This document shows, one piece after another, positions 20,306 to 27,911 of a stretch of 64,000 nt of DNA. The DNA is from a virus: the IMG/VR virus record IMGVR_UViG_3300021168_000002, positions 1-64,000 of that record, one strand, 5' to 3'. The notes under the pieces were generated by a model that had not been told where the DNA came from, did not search any database, and was given only the letters and a program-made list of their open reading frames with translations. The position numbers and the translations under genes were made by a program. The stretch's first letter is position 1. Each line of letters opens with the position of its first letter.

Positions 20306-20321
20306 AGAGGCCGCGCCTCTC
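20305..20321 (+). promoter_or_regulatory. Hairpin upstream of portal gene
   Basis: GAGAGGC-CGC-GCCTCTC, a perfect 7-bp stem overlapping the HNH stop codon and ending about 11 nt before the portal ATG. No T-run follows, so it is more likely a stabiliser or translation modulator than a terminator. Confidence 0.45.
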
Positions 20322-20332
20322 ATAGAGGCGCA

Positions 20333-22435
20333 ATGAGCGATATCGACCAGCAGATAGCGGGATTGGAAACGGAGAAGGCCGCCGAGATCACCACAGAAAA
20401 TACGTACATCGACTCGGAGACCGGAACCATACAGTTCAACGACACGGCTGCGATCAACCTCGTTCTCAACAACACAGAACTGGCAGACAATTTCATCAAC
20501 ATCAATCAGTGGGCCAGCGGTTGGACGATGTCCGACTTGCTTTATCAGTCGCCCATTTCCACCAATGATATTGGTGGCGGCACCGACGTAGCGAACTCGG
20601 CAGTGCCGAAGTTCATGGTTTCGAATCACATTAGCTCCATCGTTCCGAAGATCATGGGCGGCATCTTTTATGAAGACCCGTGTTTCCTTCTACGACCAAG
20701 TCCGGGTACCACGCCGGAAGTCATCCAGGCAAAGACTGCGATGTTCAATTTCCAACTCAAGGCCATGCGCTTCGAGGAAGAGATAGAACGCGGGCTTGAG
20801 CAGATGGCTCTGCTTGGCACCGGTATTTGGAAGTGGGGCTATACTGAGTACCAGAAGACCGAAAAGAAATACAAGCGCTACGCGCCGAAGGTTCACGCAC
20901 CGTCTGGTATTGAGACCGCACCGATTGATACGCCGGACTCAGACGACTTCGAGATCGAGTTCTACAAGAAGACTGTTTCCCATCCGTGGCTTAAGTTCTG
21001 CGATATCCGCACAGTCCTTGTGGACCCAGGCTGCCGCTGCGGTGATATCCGTACGGCGAAGTGGGTTGTTTACCGCGACTATGCGACGTACCAAGATTTG
21101 GACCGTCTGCGCGGCGTAGAGGGTTACAACATTCCGGAAGAAGATGTCCTTCGTCGTATGTTCGAGAAGGCAACGTCACCGGGACCAGACAATATTTCTA
21201 TGACCATCCCGGAAGGGATGATGGGCTACTTGCAGCATTCGAAGCCCCGCAGCTACAAGACTTCGGCGGACCCGAACAGAGCGCCGCTGGAAATCTTAGA
21301 GCATTGGGATGATGAGAAAGTCATAGTGGTCTTGATCTTCAACGGCCATAATATTTTGATTCGCAATGAAGTCAACCCGTACAGCAAGATTCCGTTCTAC
21401 TCGGCCAACTGGCGCAACATCCCAGACAGTTTCTACGGTCAGGGACTCGGACTGCTAATCGGCAGCGAGCAGATTGTGGAGCAGGGTGTAACCAACCTTG
21501 CGCTCGACTTGCTAGCTTACTGCTTGCAACCTGTGGCGCTACGCAAGAGAGGTTTTAACGCACCGACACAGAACACACGCTGGGAGCAAGGCGGCATCAT
21601 AGACGTCGAAGAAGACGTTGAGAAGGCTTTCAAGTTCCTACAAATGCCGACCCCTCCTCAAGAGGCATTTGCGTTCATCCAGCAATCTCAGTCCGCTGGC
21701 GCAGCAACATCGGGCGCTAACGAGCAGGTAGTGCAGGGCGCTGGTCATGCAGGCATCAGTACGACGGGTATGAGATCAGGCACGGGCGCGGCGGCGGTTG
21801 TCGCGGCGAACGCGTCTCGTCTAGATGGCCCGACCGGACGATTCGTCCGTCAGGTCTTTGAACCTTGGCTCTTTCAGATGGACGATCTCGACAACGATTT
21901 GTTGCCGACATCGGTCATTAAGGATATCTTGGGCGAGAAGATCGGTAACGATTTCAAAGTCGATCATATCGCATACCGCAATGCGAAGGTCGAGTATGAA
22001 GTTCTCGCAGGAGCAAACCTCGGGGCCAAGAAAGAAATGGCACAAGCACTTCCAGTGATGATACAACTTCTCAATAACCCAACGTTCACGGCAAACGCCA
22101 ACGATGCTGGGTACCAGTTCGACGCAGTCGCTATCTTCCAAGCATTCACTGATGCAGCAGGCTGGAAGTTCAGCCAAGCCTTCCTACGTGAGATGACGGA
22201 AGTAGAGAAGCAGAAGCACGACGCGAACAGTCCAGCGGCTATGCAGGCGGCGCAGATGAAGAACGCGCAAGACATGCAGCAGCAGAAGTTCGAACAAGAA
22301 CAGGTGATGGAGAATCAGAAGCAACTTGGAAAGGCAGGCAACGAAGCCTTCCGTTCTTCAATCGAGAAATCAACAGCACCCGGTTTGGGTGCCCCAGATA
22401 ACACACAAGGCTTCGGCGCAACCACCGCACTTTAA
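20333..22435 (+). CDS. Portal protein
   Basis: 700 residues, start behind GAGGCG. Location after terminase and before scaffold and capsid, plus motifs of podovirus-type portals (MALLGTGIWKWGYTEY about 160; DPGCRCGDIRTAKWVVYRDY; NIPDSFYGQGLGLLIGSEQI about 365; a Gln/Met-rich C-terminal helix about 620-670), support the call. The portal forms the ring through which DNA enters and the tail attaches. The Gln-rich tail probably forms the barrel. No interruption is seen. Confidence 0.8.
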   Translation: MSDIDQQIAGLETEKAAEITTENTYIDSETGTIQFNDTAAINLVLNNTELADNFININQWASGWTMSDLLYQSPISTNDIGGGTDVANSAVPKFMVSNHISSIVPKIMGGIFYEDPCFLLRPSPGTTPEVIQAKTAMFNFQLKAMRFEEEIERGLEQMALLGTGIWKWGYTEYQKTEKKYKRYAPKVHAPSGIETAPIDTPDSDDFEIEFYKKTVSHPWLKFCDIRTVLVDPGCRCGDIRTAKWVVYRDYATYQDLDRLRGVEGYNIPEEDVLRRMFEKATSPGPDNISMTIPEGMMGYLQHSKPRSYKTSADPNRAPLEILEHWDDEKVIVVLIFNGHNILIRNEVNPYSKIPFYSANWRNIPDSFYGQGLGLLIGSEQIVEQGVTNLALDLLAYCLQPVALRKRGFNAPTQNTRWEQGGIIDVEEDVEKAFKFLQMPTPPQEAFAFIQQSQSAGAATSGANEQVVQGAGHAGISTTGMRSGTGAAAVVAANASRLDGPTGRFVRQVFEPWLFQMDDLDNDLLPTSVIKDILGEKIGNDFKVDHIAYRNAKVEYEVLAGANLGAKKEMAQALPVMIQLLNNPTFTANANDAGYQFDAVAIFQAFTDAAGWKFSQAFLREMTEVEKQKHDANSPAAMQAAQMKNAQDMQQQKFEQEQVMENQKQLGKAGNEAFRSSIEKSTAPGLGAPDNTQGFGATTAL

Positions 22436-22442
22436 CTAACAG

Positions 22443-22462
22443 GGGGCATCGAAAGGTGCCCC
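22443..22462 (+). promoter_or_regulatory. Intercistronic hairpin after portal
   Basis: GGGGCA-8 nt-TGCCCC. A second small CCCT/AGGG hairpin follows and contains part of the SD region of the gene at 22494. No T-run. Confidence 0.45.
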
Positions 22463-22493
22463 GTCACAATCCCTGAAAGGGGTGGAGTATACA

Positions 22494-22862
22494 ATGTCCG
22501 ATGAAGGCCGTAAGGTGTTGGGTGAGAACCTAACATTCGAAGAGCGCATCTCGCTCGCACAACTCGTGAATCAACCGGGATGGAAAGTCTTAGTTCGATT
22601 GATGGCGGAATCTTGTCGCACAGCAACTGAGGCAGTCATCAAACTGAATCCGAGTATCGAACGTTACCCAGAACAGTTAATGGGATTGCAGACGACGGCT
22701 CGCGCGATGAACAAGTTCTCCGCAGAAGTGCTTGACTCTGTCAAGTTGCACCAACGCACCGCAGTAGCAGAAGCACAGCAGAGGGAAAATCCGGAATTGG
22801 TGGCAACACCAAAACCGCGTTTCCAAATGCCGATAAAATCTCCCGAACAGGGAACGAAGTAG
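22494..22862 (+). CDS. Unrecognised protein between portal and scaffold
   Basis: 122 residues; ATG 22494 preferred to GTG 22482 because GGGGTGGAG sits upstream. Mostly helical (FEERISLAQLVNQPGWKVLV; MNKFSAEVLDSVKLHQRTAV) with a Pro/Lys tail. Small helical proteins often lie here in podovirus-like genomes, and a head-assembly role is plausible but not shown. Confidence 0.6.
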   Translation: MSDEGRKVLGENLTFEERISLAQLVNQPGWKVLVRLMAESCRTATEAVIKLNPSIERYPEQLMGLQTTARAMNKFSAEVLDSVKLHQRTAVAEAQQRENPELVATPKPRFQMPIKSPEQGTK

Positions 22863-22881
22863 AATCGAATAAGGATACCAC

Positions 22882-24204
22882 ATGAGTGCAATCACTCGCG
22901 AAGTTGTGCTGCAGATGGATTTGAAGTCCATTCTAGCAGCCGTGAAAGACCCAACCACGTCCAAGGATATGCAGTCACTCCTTCGAGATCGTGTGGTTGC
23001 ATCTCGTGTATCTGAGTTGATGTTGGAGGCCCAGAACCGAGAAGAGGCAGTTGATGCGCAGTTGAATCGTGTGATTCCCCCATCAACAGAAGAACTCGCA
23101 GCAGAGGCCGCAAAGATGGCAGCGGCAACAGCAGAAGCGATAGCGATGAATGCGCCACTGCCCGCTGATATGCCAACTGACGATATTCCGAAAGCAGTTC
23201 CGGTAGTCAACAATCACGAAGCGGAAGATGCAGAGTGGTTGGCCGCAGGCGTAACAATCGTTCGTGACGCGCAAGGCAAAGCGACCCGTTACATTGAAGA
23301 ATACCAAGTTACCGGAGAAGATGGTAAAAACATCGGTCGTCCGACGCACTTGGAAGCGCGCACGTTGGTTGAACTCGCAGCGAAGAAGCGAGAAGTCCAC
23401 GTCCAGGCGACCCGCGCATTTCATCGCTTGAAACAGCAGAAGTTGTCATTCAAGCAAGAGAAAACAATTTTGTCCCCAGAGGCAATCGCGGAAGCAGCGC
23501 GCGTTGCTTTGGAAGAAAAGGATTCATCAAAGATCACCGATGTGATTCACGCCACCATCGAGAGCAGTTATCAGAAGCGTGAAACTGAACTGAAGAACAA
23601 AGAAGCCTACGAAACGGGCCGCGCCATTTCAAACCAGTGGATGCGTCATCACTTGCATGACTATAACCCGTGCGATGCCAATAAGAAGGCAATGAATGAT
23701 TATTTTGTAGAGAACAATCTTGAACTTACCCATGATAACCTTGAGGCCGCGTTTCAGGACCTTTTGGAACAGGGTGACAAACTTGCCAAGGTGGAAACCG
23801 TGGCAACGAGACAAGCTGTTGTGGTCCCTAATCCGGTCCCAGCAGCCACTGCAGCAACGCCCGCTCCCCCGGTAATCCCGGTCGCGGAAACGCCAATTGC
23901 AGTGCCAGTACCTATAGTAGCAGCCCAGCCAGCAGTGCCTAGTCAGCCTGTGGTTGAAGCAACGGTAGCGACGTCTGCGGCGGCACCTAATGTGCCAGTA
24001 CCCGCCCGTCGTCCGGGAGTGAATGGAGGCTTGCCTCCGGGTTCGTTGAGCGCACAACGACCGGGAACGCCAGACCCAGCACTCGCGAGGAAGGAATTCC
24101 TAAAGACCGTAAAGGATATGGACCCGAAAGTAATGAGAGCTAAGTTGAAGACGGACCCTCAATTCGTCAAACAACTTCAAGCCTACGGTATCCAGATTCG
24201 ATAA
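22882..24204 (+). CDS. Probable scaffolding/internal capsid protein
   Basis: 440 residues between portal and capsid, the usual place of the scaffold. Helical Ala/Glu/Lys-rich segments (about 1-120 and 190-300) flank a small beta region (WLAAGVTIVRDAQGKATRYI), then a Pro/Val/Ala-rich disordered linker (about 310-390) leads to a basic helical end (KEFLKTVKDMDPKVMRAK) that could bind the capsid. The call rests on composition and position, not on a family match. Confidence 0.6.
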   Translation: MSAITREVVLQMDLKSILAAVKDPTTSKDMQSLLRDRVVASRVSELMLEAQNREEAVDAQLNRVIPPSTEELAAEAAKMAAATAEAIAMNAPLPADMPTDDIPKAVPVVNNHEAEDAEWLAAGVTIVRDAQGKATRYIEEYQVTGEDGKNIGRPTHLEARTLVELAAKKREVHVQATRAFHRLKQQKLSFKQEKTILSPEAIAEAARVALEEKDSSKITDVIHATIESSYQKRETELKNKEAYETGRAISNQWMRHHLHDYNPCDANKKAMNDYFVENNLELTHDNLEAAFQDLLEQGDKLAKVETVATRQAVVVPNPVPAATAATPAPPVIPVAETPIAVPVPIVAAQPAVPSQPVVEATVATSAAAPNVPVPARRPGVNGGLPPGSLSAQRPGTPDPALARKEFLKTVKDMDPKVMRAKLKTDPQFVKQLQAYGIQIR

Positions 24205-24247
24205 GGTCGACCAGCGCGTCGCGCTGATCTTGTGACTGAGAACTACC

Positions 24248-25485
24248 ATGAGTGGTCCGAACCCATCAGGGTCAAACGTAGCAAACGTATTAACCGCGCA
24301 AGCGATCATCTTCGATAAGGAACTCATCCCGAACTTGAAGGGCAACACCAACGCATTCGTTGGCGCTGCTGAACGTCGCGTGCAGGGTCTCCACATGGGC
24401 GTGAACCGTACGTTTTTCCAGTACAACACGCTATCTGGTGACATCATCCAGAATTCTGACGGCACCGTGGGCAACCCGGAAGTCATCAGCCAGCTTAGCT
24501 CACCGGCTCAGATCGGTGAGTGGAACAACTATGCCAACTTTTCTTCGTTCGCGATTGCAGCGGCGATTGACGAGTTGGTCGGCAACAGCGCAGTCGAACT
24601 CGGCTACCAAGCTGGGCAATCGATCAGCGAACTGTACAGCGCAGTTGCTGACAGCGCGTCCGGCGTGGACTCACAGGTTAACCAGAGCAGCTTGCTGGCG
24701 TCACCTTTCACGCTTGACCTTGGCACCATCCGTGAATTGAAGCAGCAGCTTGTTTCAAAGAACGTGTTGCCTTGCAAGCGCGGTATGTTCCTAGGCGCAA
24801 TCAGCCCCAACGTGTTGGGCGACATCTACAACGCCACGACTGTGAACAACAGCATCGCGGATTTGTGGAAGTACGAGAACATGGAGAAGTTTGATGCGAT
24901 GGCAGGCAGCGACCAGAACAAGGTCATTGTTCTACCGGGCACCAACATCGGCTTCATGCAGACTCCGTTCGTCACAACCACCGCTAACTACAGCGGCACC
25001 GGCAAGATCGGCTACCGCACATACGTCTTCGGCAATTACGCGATGATCGGTGTGTGGCTTCAGGTCCCGGGCGACACAGACCTCGATGACGGCGATTGGA
25101 AGACAATCGATTGTCGAGTGGTCACAGACGCACCGGCATCGAGCTTCGACCCCGTATCTACCATCGGTGGCTTAACAGCATAGGCCACAGTAAATTTTCT
25201 CTGATTGACTCGAAACCTGAAACGGCAACGAGGCGGAAGCCGAAAGGCACCGTGAACGACTAAGCGAGAAAACGACCTTCTGACAATAGGTCGATGCAAT
25301 AGTCTGAACATACGGGAAACAAACCGTATGAACCGAACAGAAATGATTCGGTACACGAAAGTGTTAACAAGATTGGGTGCAGTTACAAGTTTCACCAAAC
25401 CGTGACTTTGCCGCCCGCAACTGGCGTCAACACGCAGCGTATTCGTTACATTGATAGCGTTCAATATGGACTCCTAGCAGCGTAA
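24248..25485 (+). CDS. Major capsid protein, gene split by a group I intron
   Basis: Exon 1 runs from ATG 24248 to about 25172 (or 25168); exon 2 runs from about 25376 (or 25372) to the stop at 25485. Either junction pair keeps the frame and gives 344 residues: 925+110 or 921+114 nt, both 345 codons. Exon 1 alone would stop at 25183 within intron sequence. Features fit an HK97-type capsid (NRTFFQYNTLSGDIIQ early; MQTPFVTTTANYSGTGKIGY; MIGVWLQVPGDTDLDD); exon 2 supplies the final strands (FHQTVTLPPATG, RIRYIDSVQYGLLAA). A GC hairpin precedes the start. Functional identification is by position, size and composition. Confidence 0.75.
25173..25375 (+). ncRNA. Group I intron 1 in capsid gene (about 203 nt)
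   Basis: The core GGCGGAAGCCGAAAGGC, GAACGACTAAGCGAG and GATGCAATAGTCTG is that of group I introns: GACTA/TAGTC is P7 and GACC/GGTC is P8. Three 3' hairpins follow (CATACGG/CCGTATG, ACCGAA/TTCGGT, CAC-GAAA-GTG). P1 can form between exon TGGCT and AGGCCA with the conserved U-G pair, and P10 between GCAT and GTGC. Boundaries 25169-25371 are the alternative. It contains no ORF. Confidence 0.8.
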
Positions 25486-25671
25486 TCTGCTAGTAGATAA
25501 TTTGCTCTGATTGACTTGGAAGCTGAAATGCTAACAAGGCGGAAGCCGAAAGGCACCGTGAACGACTAAGCGAGCGAACGCCCTTCGGGGCGATGCGATA
25601 GTCTGCTCTTACAGGAAACAAAACTGTAAGAGGTCGGCAGAAATGACCGGCCCCGCGAAAGCGGTAACAAG
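25474..25671 (+). ncRNA. Group I intron 2, second copy at capsid 3' end
   Basis: Shares the core of intron 1 (CTCTGATTGACT, GGCGGAAGCCGAAAGGC, GAACGACTAAGCGAG, GATGCGATAGTCTG, ending GGTAACAAG). P8 and the 3' hairpins differ with compensating changes (TCTTACAG/CTGTAAGA; CCGC-GAAA-GCGG). A CTAGCAG/CTGCTAG hairpin covering the capsid stop codon may be its P1, but the splice-site pair would be C-G instead of U-G, so the 5' boundary is uncertain. Confidence 0.68.
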
Positions 25672-25707
25672 TGGCCTGCTATTCAGTAACGAGTGAAAAC
25701 TTTTCCC

Positions 25708-25736
25708 TTGACAAGCGTTGCAACGCGCGTTAAGGT
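25708..25736 (+). promoter_or_regulatory. Sigma70-type promoter for GIY-YIG gene
   Basis: TTGACA, 17-bp spacer with GTTGCAAC, TAAGGT. Near-copy of the promoter at 19641 in sequence and in distance to the gene. Confidence 0.68.
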
Positions 25737-25740
25737 TAAG

Positions 25741-25792
25741 ATTGATGGGGTGTGCCATGAACACACCCCTCAATCACTCTTTCATGGAGAGT
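25741..25792 (+). promoter_or_regulatory. Conserved two-hairpin leader of GIY-YIG gene
   Basis: GGGGTGTG (25747-25754) pairs with CACACCCC (25762-25769) across loop CCATGAA. ACTCT (25776-25780) then pairs with AGAGT (25788-25792), covering part of the SD. It is homologous to the leader at 19678 although the downstream enzymes are unrelated. Confidence 0.6.
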
Positions 25793-25794
25793 AA

Positions 25795-26391
25795 ATGATA
25801 GTCTATTTGATTACAAACAAGAAGAACGGCAAGAAATACGTTGGACAACACGCCGGTATAGATTTGGAGTCCTATTGGCGCAGGAATGTTTGGTTAGCCG
25901 AAACGGGCTATCAAGGTAAGCGCCTTCTCTATCGCGCGATTCGAAAGTACGGCGCTGACGGATTTGAGGTGAAGCCTCTTGTTATTGTCGGAACAAAGCA
26001 AGAGATGGACCTGTACGAAATTGGCTTGATTAAATCATGGGACACCACGGACCCCAAGAAGGGGTATAACATTACGCACGGCGGGAACGGCTCTCTGGGA
26101 GTTAAGATGAGCAAAGAAACCCGCGCCAAGATGTCCGCGTCTCGTATCGGACTGGTGATGCCAGAGAGCCATCGACAGAAGTTATCTCAGCGTAGCATGG
26201 GTAACAAATACGCTCTCGGTAGGAAGATGTCCGAAGACAATTTTCAGAAACTGATGGCCGTTCATGTCGGCGCAAAACGTACTGACGAAGCGCGCCAGCG
26301 AATGTCCGATTCCCACAAAGGCAAGAAGGCATCAGAAGAAACGAAGCAGAAGATGAGAGCATCACAGCAGCGTCGTCGAGCAGCACAATAA
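25795..26391 (+). CDS. GIY-YIG homing endonuclease with NUMOD3 repeats
   Basis: 198 residues. MIVYLITNKKNGKKYVGQ is the GIY-YIG strand pair, YWRRN and LLYRAIRKYGADGF follow, and the E in DLYEIGLIKSW is the likely metal ligand. From about residue 98 four to five NUMOD3 motifs (GVKMSKETRAKMSASR; ALGRKMSEDNFQKL; GAKRTDEARQRMSDSH; GKKASEETKQKMRAS) give DNA specificity. Placed directly after the second intron, it probably drives homing of one or both introns or of its own segment. It has its own promoter and an SD-sequestering leader. Confidence 0.85.
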   Translation: MIVYLITNKKNGKKYVGQHAGIDLESYWRRNVWLAETGYQGKRLLYRAIRKYGADGFEVKPLVIVGTKQEMDLYEIGLIKSWDTTDPKKGYNITHGGNGSLGVKMSKETRAKMSASRIGLVMPESHRQKLSQRSMGNKYALGRKMSEDNFQKLMAVHVGAKRTDEARQRMSDSHKGKKASEETKQKMRASQQRRRAAQ

Positions 26392-26405
26392 AAAGGACAA
26401 TACCA

Positions 26406-27092
26406 ATGACCATCCAAACTCCGGACCAGCCTTTCATCAAAGGCCCCGACGTTGAGAATCCATTCAATGAGCACCACGATGTAGATGCGACGCATCAAGC
26501 CATTCGCCAGATGTTGGCGGACGGCACTCCGAATTGGGTCAAGTGGCCCAACGACTACAAGTCGTTCGTGAAGGAATCGTTCGCCGCCGAGAAAGACATC
26601 TCGAACCGAATGGCAGCGGCCTACAAGTGGGACGATCAGGAAGACCTGACTAACAAAGCGGCCCGCCAGATCAACAAGATCAGTACCCGAAATTTCGTCG
26701 ACAAGTTGCACGCGAACGGGTTGAAGACCGTTATCACAGACGTTGGCTGGATAGGGCGCGGCGGAATCCCGACCGTTGGACTATGGTGTTCTCCCCCAGG
26801 TCAATCTAAGAAATTACGCGCAGTCTGTTTCATGGATGTTCCCTCAATGTGGGAGTGGAGCGTACTGAAACTAGACAGCCACGGCATTCCCGATGGGGAA
26901 GAGTCGCGCGGTTGGCGCACGGTAGCAATCCAACTTGTCGAGAAAGAGATCATCACAGAAGTACAGTGCCACAAAATTTTTGGGGTACCATCACCCAATG
27001 CAATCTCCGCAAGATATTTCCGCTCTCTTTGGGAAAAGCGTAACGGCAAATGTTACTCTAGCCTTGAAGATCAGGAAGTTCTCGGACAATAG
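26406..27092 (+). CDS. Unrecognised protein, 228 aa
   Basis: SD AAAGGAC upstream. An extended N-terminus (QPFIKGPDVENPFNEHHDVD) leads to helices (about 30-110) and a mixed C-terminal domain. Position after the capsid gene, before the intron-endonuclease insertion, would fit a head-completion role, but no family is recognised. Confidence 0.6.
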   Translation: MTIQTPDQPFIKGPDVENPFNEHHDVDATHQAIRQMLADGTPNWVKWPNDYKSFVKESFAAEKDISNRMAAAYKWDDQEDLTNKAARQINKISTRNFVDKLHANGLKTVITDVGWIGRGGIPTVGLWCSPPGQSKKLRAVCFMDVPSMWEWSVLKLDSHGIPDGEESRGWRTVAIQLVEKEIITEVQCHKIFGVPSPNAISARYFRSLWEKRNGKCYSSLEDQEVLGQ

Positions 27093-27093
27093 A

Positions 27094-27123
27094 TGTCAAG
27101 TTTTTTAGCAATAAAACTTGACA
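27094..27123 (+). repeat. 11-bp perfect inverted repeat
   Basis: TGTCAAGTTTT (27094-27104) and AAAACTTGACA (27113-27123) surround an 8-nt loop just after the stop codon of the 26406 gene. It could be an operator or an A/T-rich terminator. The TTGACA inside it has no suitably spaced -10 box. Confidence 0.55.
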
Positions 27124-27189
27124 CAATCTGCCTGACCCCGGGCCTGTACAGGGCGGTTGAAGATGTTTTGCCAACCTCAAAGGTGTAAA

Positions 27190-27753
27190 ATGACAGACGT
27201 AAAGAAAACAGAAGTTGATGTAAACGCAGTTCTGCGCGAGGCCCAGGCAACCGGGAATCTTTCCGAGTCGAAGTTCATGGCCTTGCTCAGCATCATGATG
27301 GCGAAGGAAGCCCGCATCGCGGAGAAGGAAGCCGCGTTGGAAGTGGCGCTCCAGGCTCGCGACAAGCAACGTCGCGTAGAGTCGGAGAACTACACCATCG
27401 CGAAGATCGAGAATCAAAAGAATTGCAAGCATTTGAAAGGCGGTAAGGGACGCACGCGAGGCCAGCAACGCGACCCGTCAGTTTATCCCCACACCTTTAC
27501 AGATGGTAAGATCGTCATCAAGTGTACGTTATGTGGCGCGCGTTGGCTCCCAGGCGACACCGACGAATATTTGACCCGTAACGGAAGCAAGATTCCGAAC
27601 TGGACCGGCATCGGCTGGCGCAGAGCGCAAGAGATGGCCGAAGACTCCAGCAACAAGGCATCGTCATCAGAGCGTTTCGGTGGCGCGCACATATCAGCAG
27701 AGAGCACTAAGACTGGTAAGGCATTGGCCGAGACCCCGAATCTACAGATTTAA
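27190..27753 (+). CDS. Coiled-coil protein with zinc-binding centre
   Basis: 187 residues from ATG 27190 (SD AAAGGTG). Residues 1-80 form a Lys/Glu/Ala coiled coil (AKEARIAEKEAALEVALQAR). NCKHLKGGKGRTRG, YPHTF and CTLCGARWLPGD give a Cys-His-Cys-Cys zinc site resembling small phage proteins near the capsid gene. The Ser/Thr-rich tail is probably disordered. Role unknown. Confidence 0.6.
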   Translation: MTDVKKTEVDVNAVLREAQATGNLSESKFMALLSIMMAKEARIAEKEAALEVALQARDKQRRVESENYTIAKIENQKNCKHLKGGKGRTRGQQRDPSVYPHTFTDGKIVIKCTLCGARWLPGDTDEYLTRNGSKIPNWTGIGWRRAQEMAEDSSNKASSSERFGGAHISAESTKTGKALAETPNLQI

Positions 27754-27773
27754 TCTTCGCAGGCGTGTACCGA

Positions 27774-27800
27774 GGGGCGACGGATTTCGCCCCACTTTCT
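27774..27800 (+). terminator. Rho-independent terminator
   Basis: GGGGCGA-CGGATT-TCGCCCC, a 7-bp perfect stem, followed by the T-rich ACTTTCTTTT. It ends the capsid block. Confidence 0.65.
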
Positions 27801-27813
27801 TTTCAGGAAGAGA

Positions 27814-27909
27814 ATGACGACAGTAGCTAGCTCAAAAACCTCCCAAGCATCCACCCCCGGCTGCATCCCCCCACACTTTAACGCGCCCTCTCCTGCGCGA
27901 GGATTTTAA
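27814..27909 (+). CDS. 31-aa leader-type small ORF
   Basis: ATG 27814 has a good SD (AGGAAGAG) and the stop lies 2 nt before the next ATG, so it may be a coupled leader peptide. The sequence is Ser/Pro/Thr-rich with no domain. CTTTC can pair with GGAAG around its SD, and TCCT with AGGA around the next gene's SD. Confidence 0.35.
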   Translation: MTTVASSKTSQASTPGCIPPHFNAPSPARGF

Positions 27910-27911
27910 TT

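Noticed and set aside
27118-27150. Promoter starting at TTGACA in the inverted repeat
   Set aside because: The nearest -10-like TGTACA is 21 bp away and nothing fits at 16-18 bp.
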